The position numbers and the translations under genes were made by a program. From Candidatus Scalindua sp. (lineage in GTDB: Bacteria > Planctomycetota > Brocadiia > Brocadiales > Scalinduaceae): DNA of 64,000 bases. Location of the stretch: NCBI GenBank assembly GCA_021776915.1, contig JAIQZU010000084.1:147709-211708 (forward strand). Direction: 5' to 3'. Positions 43,759 through 51,498 of this stretch are shown piece after piece; the first letter of the stretch is position 1; each line of letters begins with the position of its first letter. Below the pieces are notes generated by a model that ran no database searches, had not been told where the DNA came from, and saw only the letters and a program-made list of their open reading frames with translations.

Positions 43759-46161
43759 ATGAAAAAAAATATGTCAAAGGCTGATATATTGATGGAGCTT
43801 AAACTCAGGTTAAAAAGCTCCTATGTCGAGGATATTCATGTCTTTACTGTAGAGGATTGGAGAAAAAGACGCGTAGAGTTGTTGGAAATATTGGTAAGTT
43901 CTTTTTCTCCTTTACCGGTAGTTGTCAGGAGCTCTTCTCAGAATGAAGACACTGAAAAATATTCTCAGGCAGGATGCTTTCACAGCGAAATCGGCATTAA
44001 TTCTACTGACTCAGGAGAACTTTCGAATGCTATAGAAAAGGTCATAAGCTCATACAATGATAAAGATGCAGTGTCTATGAATGATCAGGTTATAGTTCAA
44101 ACCCAAACACAATCTGTAGATACAAGCGGGGTAGTTTTTACAAGAACTCTTGGGGCGAATTCCCCATATTACGTTATTAATTACGATGATGTTTCCGGCA
44201 AAACAAATACTGTAACTGGTGGTATTGCCAGCTCTATGGTATGTATTTTTCGTAAATCACCTGTTTCTTCAGCAGGCAGGTGGAGCAAACTCTTGGAAGC
44301 CGTTAAAGAAATTGAAGGTCATTTTCCGGATATTCCTCTTGATATTGAATTTGCCCTGACTACTGACGATAAAGTTGTAATGTTTCAAACCAGACCTCTT
44401 TCTGCAAATATTGGTGTGAAAAAACCTGATGAAAAGCAAGTTAGTATCCTTATCGAAAGTATGAAGACAAAGTTTTTACGGGTTTCACGGCTAATACCAC
44501 ACCTGGGAGGGGAAAGGACCATCTTTGGAGATATGCCAGATTGGAATCCGGCAGAGATGATAGGAAGTCGGCCTAATACTTTGGATTATTCCTTGTATAG
44601 TTTTCTTATCACTGATTCTGTCTGGCATGAAGCAAGGTCTACGCTGGGATACAAGGATGTTTATCCAGGAGAGCTGATGATTTCCTTCGGCAAAAGACCG
44701 TACATTGATACCAGAGTGAGTTTCAATTCGCTTGTGCCAGAAGATGTTTCCGAAGAATTGTGTAACAAACTAGTAAATTACTATCTGGATGAGCTGGAAA
44801 AACATCCCGAGAAGCAGGATAAGATTGAGTTTGAAATTGTCTGGTCATGTTTCACTTTCTCACTGGATAACCAACTGACAAATCTAACAAAGAAGGAATT
44901 CTCAAATGAAGAAATAAGTGAATTGAGAACATCTTTATTAAATTTTACTAACACAATAATAGAGGATGCCAACAATCTCTTTAAAAGAGACGTAGGTCTC
45001 GTTTCATATCTGACAGAACGGAAGAAAAAGATCTTATCTCATAGAGACCCTGATGATCTTTCACCGTGGACGTTATTTAACATAGCTTATAATTTGCTGC
45101 AGAATTGCAAGAAATTCGGCATACTACCTTTTTCCAGACTTGCAAGAATGGCATTTATTGGTAAAAGTATATTGATAAGCCTTAGAGATGAAGGGATTAT
45201 ATCAAATACCACATATCACAATTTTTTAAATTCAATTCAAACTGTAGCATCTGTGTTTAGTAAAGATTTAAGAAAATTCCAAACCGGAGAAAAAACCAAG
45301 CAAGAGTTCTTTGATTCATACGGGCACTTAAGGCCTGGAACATATGATATAACTGCTTTAAGATATTGTGATATGGATAAAAATATTTTTATGCAAAATA
45401 ATCCACATCAGAAGGGATCTGGTATCCATGAGAAAGAGTGTAAAATTTCACAGGAGGAAACGAGCGCTATAGACAAGATTATGCGTAAAAACAAGCTATC
45501 AGGAAACAGTAAAACCTTATTAGATTTTATTGCAAGGACAATTGAATATAGAGAAGTTGCGAAGCTTGAGTTTACCCGCACACTCAGTGAAGCTCTTGAA
45601 TTTATCTCTTTAGCAGGTGAGAAACTGGGTTTCTCCAGAGATGATCTTAGCCAGGTTGACTTAACTACCTTAATGAAATTCCGTAATCCTGAATATTCGG
45701 ATGTCGAATATTCAAAAGATGTCATCAGGCAGTCAATTGAAAGACACAGGAAAGAGAGAAAATGGTCTGATTTCCTTATACTCCCTCCAGTAATAATAAA
45801 TGAAAAAGATTTTGAGATTGTATCGTTTTACAAAGCAAGACCTAATTTTATCACCGAGAAAATGGTCCAGGGACCAGTTCTTGAATACGACAGGGATAAA
45901 TTTTTTAAAATAGAAGATATGAGTAAATTCATCATCTTCTTAGAAAATGCAGACCCCGGATATGACTGGATTTTTACACGAAATCCTATGGGAATAGTTA
46001 CGAAATATGGTGGAGTTGCTTCACATATGGCCATCCGGTGTGCGGAGTTTGGGATTCCGGCTGCAATAGGATGTGAATCAACTATTTACAATAATCTGGT
46101 TAAATCAAATTTTGTTGTTATTGATGGAGCAAAACAAACATTAGAACATTTAGAGGGGTAG
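43759..46161 (+). CDS. PEP-synthase-like L-glutamine kinase candidate
   Basis: 800 residues. The N-terminal ATP-grasp domain of the PEP synthase/pyruvate-phosphate dikinase family is clear (PVVVRSSSQNEDTE, VVFTRTLG, DIEFALTTDDKVVMFQTRPL). A long middle part follows, and a C-terminal phosphohistidine swivel domain with GGVASHMAIRCAEFGIPAAIG, H756 being the transferred-phosphate residue. The PEP/pyruvate-binding barrel is absent, so it is not a PEP synthase. This architecture and the neighbours match C. jejuni Cj1418, which phosphorylates the amide nitrogen of L-glutamine. Rifampicin-phosphotransferase-type enzymes share the layout and are the alternative. Confidence 0.75.
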   Translation: MKKNMSKADILMELKLRLKSSYVEDIHVFTVEDWRKRRVELLEILVSSFSPLPVVVRSSSQNEDTEKYSQAGCFHSEIGINSTDSGELSNAIEKVISSYNDKDAVSMNDQVIVQTQTQSVDTSGVVFTRTLGANSPYYVINYDDVSGKTNTVTGGIASSMVCIFRKSPVSSAGRWSKLLEAVKEIEGHFPDIPLDIEFALTTDDKVVMFQTRPLSANIGVKKPDEKQVSILIESMKTKFLRVSRLIPHLGGERTIFGDMPDWNPAEMIGSRPNTLDYSLYSFLITDSVWHEARSTLGYKDVYPGELMISFGKRPYIDTRVSFNSLVPEDVSEELCNKLVNYYLDELEKHPEKQDKIEFEIVWSCFTFSLDNQLTNLTKKEFSNEEISELRTSLLNFTNTIIEDANNLFKRDVGLVSYLTERKKKILSHRDPDDLSPWTLFNIAYNLLQNCKKFGILPFSRLARMAFIGKSILISLRDEGIISNTTYHNFLNSIQTVASVFSKDLRKFQTGEKTKQEFFDSYGHLRPGTYDITALRYCDMDKNIFMQNNPHQKGSGIHEKECKISQEETSAIDKIMRKNKLSGNSKTLLDFIARTIEYREVAKLEFTRTLSEALEFISLAGEKLGFSRDDLSQVDLTTLMKFRNPEYSDVEYSKDVIRQSIERHRKERKWSDFLILPPVIINEKDFEIVSFYKARPNFITEKMVQGPVLEYDRDKFFKIEDMSKFIIFLENADPGYDWIFTRNPMGIVTKYGGVASHMAIRCAEFGIPAAIGCESTIYNNLVKSNFVVIDGAKQTLEHLEG

Positions 46162-46164
46162 AAA

Positions 46165-46824
46165 GTGTTGTTTGCCATTTCCTGCAATATAAAAAGATAT
46201 CATAATAGTCCTGGAGACTTCTTATACAGTGACTATATACAGTTTTTTGAGGAAAAAGGTATAAATATCCTACCTGTTTCAAATGCATCAAAAAGCATAG
46301 AGTTTTGTTTCAATAGATCTAAGATTGAAGGACTTATTCTCTCAGGAGGCAATGATTTGGGAAGTGAGCCAGTTAGAGATTCACAGGAAGAACTGCTTTT
46401 AAGCCTTGCAATAGAACTCAAGCTCCCTGTTCTTGGTATCTGTAGGGGAATGCAGTTTATAAATTATTATTTTGGCGGAGGATTTCCTATAGATATTGCA
46501 ACAACTGATAAAAACATTGAAGACCATGTTGTATCCAGCCATGAGATAAAGATTGTAGATTCAAAATGGAAAGATTTGATTGGTAAGGATAGAGTAAATA
46601 CAAATTCTTTTCACAGGCAGGGTTTAAATATGGATCAAATATCTAAAGAACTCGAAGTATTAGCAATATCTGAAAGTAGTGGGTTAGTTGAAGCTTTGTG
46701 TCATAAGGAATATCCTATTGTTGGTATTCAGTGGCATCCAGAAAGAAAAAGTCCGGATAACCAGGTAAATGATATAATACTGAAATCATTAAAATATCAG
46801 ACATGTTACTGGAGTGCAAAATGA
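46165..46824 (+). CDS. Class I amidotransferase-fold hydrolase, gamma-glutamyl-CDP-amidate hydrolase candidate
   Basis: 219 residues from GTG at 46165. Catalytic C93 is in LGICRGMQF and the H191/E193 pair in WHPERK; LILSGGNDLG forms the oxyanion region. It belongs to the PuuD-like (gamma-glutamyl) branch. In C. jejuni Cj1417 cleaves CDP-glutamine to glutamate and cytidine diphosphoramidate, and the order kinase/hydrolase/cytidylyltransferase around it fits. It starts 4 bases after the glutamine-kinase candidate and its stop overlaps the next ATG (ATGA). A PuuD role in putrescine breakdown is the alternative. Confidence 0.77.
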   Translation: MLFAISCNIKRYHNSPGDFLYSDYIQFFEEKGINILPVSNASKSIEFCFNRSKIEGLILSGGNDLGSEPVRDSQEELLLSLAIELKLPVLGICRGMQFINYYFGGGFPIDIATTDKNIEDHVVSSHEIKIVDSKWKDLIGKDRVNTNSFHRQGLNMDQISKELEVLAISESSGLVEALCHKEYPIVGIQWHPERKSPDNQVNDIILKSLKYQTCYWSAK

Positions 46825-47609
46825 AAGCCATAATTTTAGCTGCTGGAAAAGGAACACGTATGGGTGATCTCACAAAGGAAAAACCTAAATGTACATTAAG
46901 TTTCAGAGGAAAGACTTTGATTGAAAGACAGATAAAGACAATAAAAGGAGCAGGTATAGACGATATTATAATAGTTGTGGGATATATGCCTGATAAAATA
47001 GAATGCCCCGGATGTATAAAGATTGAAAACAAGGACTATGACAAAACCAATATGATAGAATCGCTATTTTGTACCAGAAATCATTGGGATGATGGAATTA
47101 TAGTCTCTTATGGAGACATTATATACGAGGTAAAAGTACTGAAGCAATTAATGGATTCGAATAATGCTATAAATGTAGTTGTTGACCTGAATGGAGCTTC
47201 ATATTTTAAAGACCGTTTTGGTGACGATTTTCTTTCAGAAACAGAATCATTGATTATGGATAAAAAAAGGTACATCGTAGATATCGGAGAATCCAATCCA
47301 GAAATCTCCAGGATTCAGGGACAATACATCGGCCTTATGAAATTTAATAAAGAAGGGCTGGATACAGTTTCAAAGGTGTACGATAGAGACAAGAAAGATT
47401 ATTGGAACAAACCATGGTTAAGATCACAGAACTTTCAGAATGGTTATATGACTGATATGCTACAAAGAATGATTGATCTTGGTAATAGAGTAAAAGCGGT
47501 TTGTGTTACAGGCGGATGGTTGGAATTTGATACTGACAAGGATTATTACAAATATTTATCCTGGGACGAGCAAAAGAAACTTAATAAATATTATACACCT
47601 GACGAATAA
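46821..47609 (+). CDS. Nucleotidyltransferase, CTP:phosphoglutamine cytidylyltransferase candidate
   Basis: 262 residues from ATG at 46821, with GGAG at 46811-46814; an in-frame upstream start at 46803 is less likely. The MobA/LicC-like signature AAGKGTRMG (residues 7-15), EKPKC and VSYGDIIYE (D99, metal ligand) are present, with GYMTDMLQRM near the C-terminus. The C-terminal halves of this protein and of the fusion at 6618-7937 align well (TDMLQ, then W-x-E-x-D). By family and location it matches C. jejuni Cj1416, which joins CMP from CTP to phosphoglutamine. A phosphocholine or phosphonate cytidylyltransferase is the alternative. Confidence 0.76.
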   Translation: MKAIILAAGKGTRMGDLTKEKPKCTLSFRGKTLIERQIKTIKGAGIDDIIIVVGYMPDKIECPGCIKIENKDYDKTNMIESLFCTRNHWDDGIIVSYGDIIYEVKVLKQLMDSNNAINVVVDLNGASYFKDRFGDDFLSETESLIMDKKRYIVDIGESNPEISRIQGQYIGLMKFNKEGLDTVSKVYDRDKKDYWNKPWLRSQNFQNGYMTDMLQRMIDLGNRVKAVCVTGGWLEFDTDKDYYKYLSWDEQKKLNKYYTPDE

Positions 47610-47625
47610 TAATTGGAGAAATTAT

Positions 47626-48453
47626 ATGGTATCAATTCAAGAATTAAAGAAGATATGCCAGGAAATAAGACGGGAAACCGACGACTGGTACATGTGGCAC
47701 GTTCTGAGGAAAATATCAATACGTGTTACATGGTTATTACTGCACACTCCAATAAATGCAAACGGAGTAACATTCTTATTTATTATTAATGGCATACTTA
47801 TATGCATAATCTTCATTTTTGGTACAAAATTGGCGCTCTTTATCGGATCTCTCATGCTACAGTTCTGGTTTGTCCTGGATATGGTAGACGGAGAAATCGC
47901 ACGGTATAGGAAACAATCAGTTGCAACCGGAAGATTTTTTGATTACATGGCCCACTATATAGTCCATCCGTTTTTCTTTATTTCGATAGGGTACGGCCTT
48001 TCCAGTAAATATGAAGATTCCAGCATCTTTCTTTATTCAATTCTTGCGGGATATTCAGTTCATCTGGTAGATGTACTTTTAGATGTTTCTTACAGCGTTT
48101 TGTACAGAAGGGTAAAGAGTAAATTACTGAATCCTGACAAGGAAATTGTTTTCAAACGATTGGACAATAACAGCGTGGGTAATGGCAGTGGCAAGAATAG
48201 CTCTGTGCAGAAGAAGGTATTCAGTTTCATGCACAGGGTTTCTACATTTCCACCGATAATACATATTATGCTATGTCTTTCAATTGTTAATCTGTTTGTA
48301 AAGACTGAATTATTCTTTTACTGGGTCTATTTCTATGCGTTTACCGCCACATTAGTCTGGGTCTCCAGGGTTGCCGCGGTCATAATGAAGAAGAAGATAG
48401 ATATTGAATACACACAAATGGATAATATCTTGAGTTCATGGAGAAATAAGTAA
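47626..48453 (+). CDS. CDP-alcohol phosphatidyltransferase homolog with altered motif
   Basis: 275 residues from ATG at 47626 (GGAGA at 47615-47619); a longer frame from 47503 overlaps the previous gene and is rejected. It has about six membrane helices. The family motif D-x2-DG-x2-AR-x8-G-x3-D-x3-D reads D85, D88-G89, A92-R93, G102, D106, but the last Asp is His110 (FFDYMAH). Family members transfer a phospho-alcohol from a CDP donor to an acceptor, releasing CMP. Directly after the cytidylyltransferase, it could use a CDP-activated headgroup made by this cluster. The His substitution may mark a subfamily with a different substrate. Confidence 0.75.
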   Translation: MVSIQELKKICQEIRRETDDWYMWHVLRKISIRVTWLLLHTPINANGVTFLFIINGILICIIFIFGTKLALFIGSLMLQFWFVLDMVDGEIARYRKQSVATGRFFDYMAHYIVHPFFFISIGYGLSSKYEDSSIFLYSILAGYSVHLVDVLLDVSYSVLYRRVKSKLLNPDKEIVFKRLDNNSVGNGSGKNSSVQKKVFSFMHRVSTFPPIIHIMLCLSIVNLFVKTELFFYWVYFYAFTATLVWVSRVAAVIMKKKIDIEYTQMDNILSSWRNK

Positions 48454-48542
48454 AACTGCAATCTGAGTACAGTTAATAATACGAAATACATTTATGAATA
48501 ACAGCAAAAGTGTATATCCATACAGGGTTTAAGGAACCGTAA

Positions 48543-49139
48543 ATGCTTGGTATTATCTTGCTTGGCTTCTTCATCACCGACATAATAGCGGTACTCTTTC
48601 TTCATTATAAAGTACACCTTTTTCTATCTAAACAGACCTTTAATTCAACGGCCGATGCAGGAGTAGTATTTTATGTAAGCGACACAAAGCGGATGCTATA
48701 CCACGCTATCCGCCTTTACAGGACAAGGAAAATAAAACATATAATTTGCGTAGGAGGCTCAAGAGTTAATAAAGAGTTTTCCGGTTCTCAGGAAATGCGG
48801 AGTTATCTGATAAAACACGGCATTAATGCCGATAATGTCTTACATGATACACTTTCTTACGATACCAGGACAAATTGGTATGAAGCATTAAAGATCATCG
48901 ACAGGCATCATTTCAATAAGATAGTAATCATCAGTTCTCCTTTACATGTTTACAGAATTTCCAGGATAGTAGACAGAGACAATGTTTATTATTCATCATA
49001 CACCCATGAGGAACAGACAATCCTTGATTATTTAATCATTTATAAAAATATTCATTATTACTGGACAACACTTATATTAGCTAAAATACTTTCGAAAAAA
49101 AACTATCTGAGAATCTTATATTGGTATAGAAACAGGTGA
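48543..49139 (+). CDS. YdcF/SanA-like DUF218 protein
   Basis: 198 residues with an N-terminal membrane helix (about residues 2-22). The DUF218 pattern is present: GVVFYVSDTKRMLYHAIRLY, IICVGGSRVN, a DTRTNWYEAL motif and VIISSPLHVYR. Family members (ElyC, SanA, YdcF) act in envelope integrity or lipid-carrier metabolism. It is 89 bases after the CDP-alcohol phosphatidyltransferase homolog, the last gene of this plus-strand run. Role in the pathway unknown. Confidence 0.78.
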   Translation: MLGIILLGFFITDIIAVLFLHYKVHLFLSKQTFNSTADAGVVFYVSDTKRMLYHAIRLYRTRKIKHIICVGGSRVNKEFSGSQEMRSYLIKHGINADNVLHDTLSYDTRTNWYEALKIIDRHHFNKIVIISSPLHVYRISRIVDRDNVYYSSYTHEEQTILDYLIIYKNIHYYWTTLILAKILSKKNYLRILYWYRNR

Positions 49140-49167
49140 TATATAAACAATACAGGTTAAAAAGAAG

Positions 49168-49275
49168 ATGCCACAGTGTAAAGATTGGATATATTGTCTA
49201 TGGAAGTCCAAGTGTATAATGTGTGATATGAATACTATATGCCTGTATAAGAATCCTTGGTTCTATAGTAACTAA
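49168..49275 (+). CDS. Possible 35-residue cysteine-rich small protein
   Basis: In the 382-base gap 49140-49521, the ATG at 49168, preceded by AAGAAG, opens 35 codons ending at TAA 49273-49275. Five cysteines (residues 4, 10, 16, 19, 25) lie among aromatic residues, with a C-x2-C pair. This density is unusual for chance translation. No family is recognised, and it may be spurious. The rest of the gap shows nothing. Confidence 0.3.
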   Translation: MPQCKDWIYCLWKSKCIMCDMNTICLYKNPWFYSN

Positions 49276-49521
49276 CTGGTATGAATTCTATTGCCATCAA
49301 ATGATGTATTGAGTGTCTGTTATGAAATGTGGTAATTTGTATTTATCTGGTGAATAACAGTAAAACCAGAAACCAAAATCAAGTAAAAACAGTAGTGCGG
49401 AAATAACGTTTCAGGTCTACCATCCAATTAAATTTATACGTAAACACAAATCACCAAAACGTATCATCTCTTTGTGTGACAAGCAAGGAAGCATCTGGAT
49501 TTTCCTGACAAAAACAAAAAG

Positions 49522-50253
49522 CTACAATACCTTTACAAGGCGAAATCCAATGTCTTTATCACTGTAATCAGGAGGGGTGCTGGCGCGGCGAAATGTACGA
49601 AAGTTTTTTGGTTCGTTGGGCCAGCTACCTCCAAGACGAACACGACGGGAACCATTCGATGGGCCCTTCGGGTTGCAACCGGGGCTTATTTTATAGTACT
49701 CTTTATGATACCAGTCTGAACACCACTCCCATACATTACCTGACATATCATAAATACCAAGTCCATTTGGCATCTTTTGACCTACAAGCTTGTGCCCTTC
49801 CTCCCAGCTACGGTTATACCAAGCGTATGACTCAAGCTCTGATTCATTACTAGTGCCAGCCCATTTCTCCCTCTTACCACCACTCCTGGCAGCATATTCC
49901 CACTCTGCCTCTGACGGCAGACGATAGTTCTGACCTGCCTTCTGATTCAATTTTGTTATAAACTCTTGCACATCATTCCAGCTTATACTCTCTACAGGAT
50001 GATTGCGGCCTTTCTTTAAAACAGATGGATTACTTCCCATCACATCTTCCCACTGCCCCTGTGTCACCTCATACTTCCCTATACAGAAATCATCCACACA
50101 CACCTCGTGCACAGGGTTTACATCATCATACCCATCACCAAATATACCACCCATGTCAAAACAATCACCTTTTACTAACACAAATTCTATCCCTGTTACA
50201 CTATCTGTACAGACGAAATGTTTTTCTTCTTCCGCTTGAATAATTGAGAACAC
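49522..50253 (-). CDS. SUMF1/formylglycine-enzyme-domain protein without catalytic cysteines
   Basis: 243 residues from GTG at 50253. The domain shows FVLVKGDCFDMG, GKYEVTQGQWEDVMG, RLPSEAEWEYAAR, GNVWEWCSDWY and RLGGSWP...DIGFRLV. The two catalytic cysteines of true formylglycine enzymes are absent near the C-terminus, so it is a generic C-type-lectin-like SUMF1 protein. The frame stays open upstream for about 40 codons and encodes a good signal peptide (YTLSISFVFLVFSIIQA), but no ATG, GTG or TTG starts it. An ATT near 50308 or a lost ATG is possible. Confidence 0.72.
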   Translation of the reverse strand: MFSIIQAEEEKHFVCTDSVTGIEFVLVKGDCFDMGGIFGDGYDDVNPVHEVCVDDFCIGKYEVTQGQWEDVMGSNPSVLKKGRNHPVESISWNDVQEFITKLNQKAGQNYRLPSEAEWEYAARSGGKREKWAGTSNESELESYAWYNRSWEEGHKLVGQKMPNGLGIYDMSGNVWEWCSDWYHKEYYKISPGCNPKGPSNGSRRVRLGGSWPNEPKNFRTFRRASTPPDYSDKDIGFRLVKVL

Positions 50254-50469
50254 AAGAAATACAAATGATATGCTTAAGGTATATAGTACTGTTGATTCTT
50301 TATTAATGCGTTCAGGCTGAATGGTTAGAGTAATTATGAAGTGATATGTAAGATAAATTGTAAATACAAGAGAGAATTAGGCAAGTGGTTTTTAGCTCAG
50401 ATTTCCCACCTAATTGGGCATTGTACATTGTTGCCCAACACTATGTTTGTTATAAAGGATCTTGTACAA

Positions 50470-50504
50470 TAAATTTAACAAGCCCGCTAAACTGATAAGC
50501 GGGC
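50470..50504 (-). terminator. Rho-independent terminator after clpP
   Basis: On the minus strand, GCCCGCTTA and TAGCGGGC form an 8-9 base-pair stem with a short loop, starting 1-2 bases after the clpP stop. It is followed by TTGTTAAATTTATT, a moderately T-rich tail. It should end the tig-clpP transcript. Confidence 0.7.
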
Positions 50505-50505
50505 C

Positions 50506-51177
50506 TTACTCCTTTTTCTTGTCATCCAACGACTCAATAACTTCGTCAACTATTCCATAGTCTTTGGCCTCTTGCGCAGACATGTAGAAATCCCTGTCAA
50601 AGTCTTTTTCTATTTTCTCCATTGGCTGATTACTGTGTTTTACCAGTATTTCATTAAGACTTTTCTTCATAAACATTATCTCTTCTGCCTGTATACTTAT
50701 ATCAGTCGCCGTTCCCGTAGTACCACCCCATGGCTGATGCAGCATTATCCTTGTATGTGGCAGACTGAACCTCTTACCCTTTGCCCCTGCGGCCATAAGC
50801 ACTGCACCCATACTGTAGGCAGAACCAATACAAAAGGTAGCAACATCACAATGTACGAACTGCATTGTATCATATATCGCAAGGCCTGCCGTAATAGAGC
50901 CTCCGGGAGAGTTTATATAAACATTGATGTCCTGATTCTTGTTATCATTTTGTAAAAATAACATCTGTGCAATTACAATGTTTGAGACATTGTCATCTAT
51001 CGGGCTTCCAATAAAAATGATCCGGTCTTTAAGTAACCTTGAGAAGATGTCATAATGCCTTTCCCCATACCCTGTTTTCTCCACAACGGATGGCACATAG
51101 ATATTTCCATAGTTCATGTTAGATACATAATCAAACCCCTTACGTGTGTGGCTGTTCATATTAGCGTCATTAGTCAC
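50506..51177 (-). CDS. clpP: ATP-dependent Clp protease proteolytic subunit
   Basis: 223 residues. The serine protease triad is visible: Ser in GSAYSMGAV, His in [10 protein letters not shown] and Asp in FDRDFYMSA. The start is GTG at 51175-51177, supported by a strong AGGAGGAGGAG ribosome binding site at 51181-51191. ClpP forms the tetradecameric chamber of Clp proteases with ClpX or ClpA; no clpX follows here. It lies 321 bases after tig on the same strand, a common arrangement for protein quality control. The N-terminal 25 residues are longer than usual and may be a processed propeptide. Confidence 0.93.
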   Translation of the reverse strand: MTNDANMNSHTRKGFDYVSNMNYGNIYVPSVVEKTGYGERHYDIFSRLLKDRIIFIGSPIDDNVSNIVIAQMLFLQNDNKNQDINVYINSPGGSITAGLAIYDTMQFVHCDVATFCIGSAYSMGAVLMAAGAKGKRFSLPHTRIMLHQPWGGTTGTATDISIQAEEIMFMKKSLNEILVKHSNQPMEKIEKDFDRDFYMSAQEAKDYGIVDEVIESLDDKKKE

Positions 51178-51270
51178 CTGCTCCTCCTCCTTACTAAAAA
51201 AACTTTCTGAAATTCTACAAAGCTGAGCTTAGCTCTGTAACTTATCGTATTAAAGATATCTATCTTTTAT

Positions 51271-51447
51271 GCAGATTCCAATACACAATCTACAAATCCC
51301 AAACAAAGCCCAATTACCAAAATCTCAATGACCAAAAACATTGAATTTTGCTGTCCCGTTAGATACCAAAAATATAACGAGTTGAATAATTCTGGTTATT
51401 TGATATTGTAATTTGTTTGTAATCCGGGATTTGTTATTTGTGATTTA
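51271..51447. repeat. AT-rich inverted repeat, MITE-like (copy 2)
   Basis: Between tig and clpP (gap 51178-51498), imperfect arms at about 51271-51315 and 51393-51447 are complementary. They share TTGTAATTTGTTTGTAAT and ATTTGTTATTTGTGATTT units with the element at 36031-36172. No coding content. Its place inside the tig-clpP unit means any transcript passing through would carry the hairpin. Confidence 0.5.
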
Positions 51448-51462
51448 ACAACCCGATTGTGA

Positions 51463-51481
51463 GCCCCGCCAAGCGGGGTGC
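51463..51481 (-). terminator. GC hairpin after tig, possible attenuator
   Basis: A short strong stem (CCCCGC, TTG, GCGGGG on the minus strand) lies about 20 bases after the tig stop. It lacks a T-run, so full termination is doubtful. It could protect the 3' end of a tig transcript or reduce read-through into clpP. Confidence 0.4.
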
Positions 51482-51498
51482 GCTGAGCGAACTAAGTT

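Noticed and set aside
43759..46161. Phosphoenolpyruvate synthase for gluconeogenesis
   Set aside because: The C-terminal PEP/pyruvate-binding barrel is absent and the protein ends just after the swivel His domain.
49522..50253. Formylglycine-generating enzyme that would activate the sulfatase-fold proteins
   Set aside because: The catalytic cysteines are missing and the sulfatase-fold protein has Thr, not Cys, at the site.
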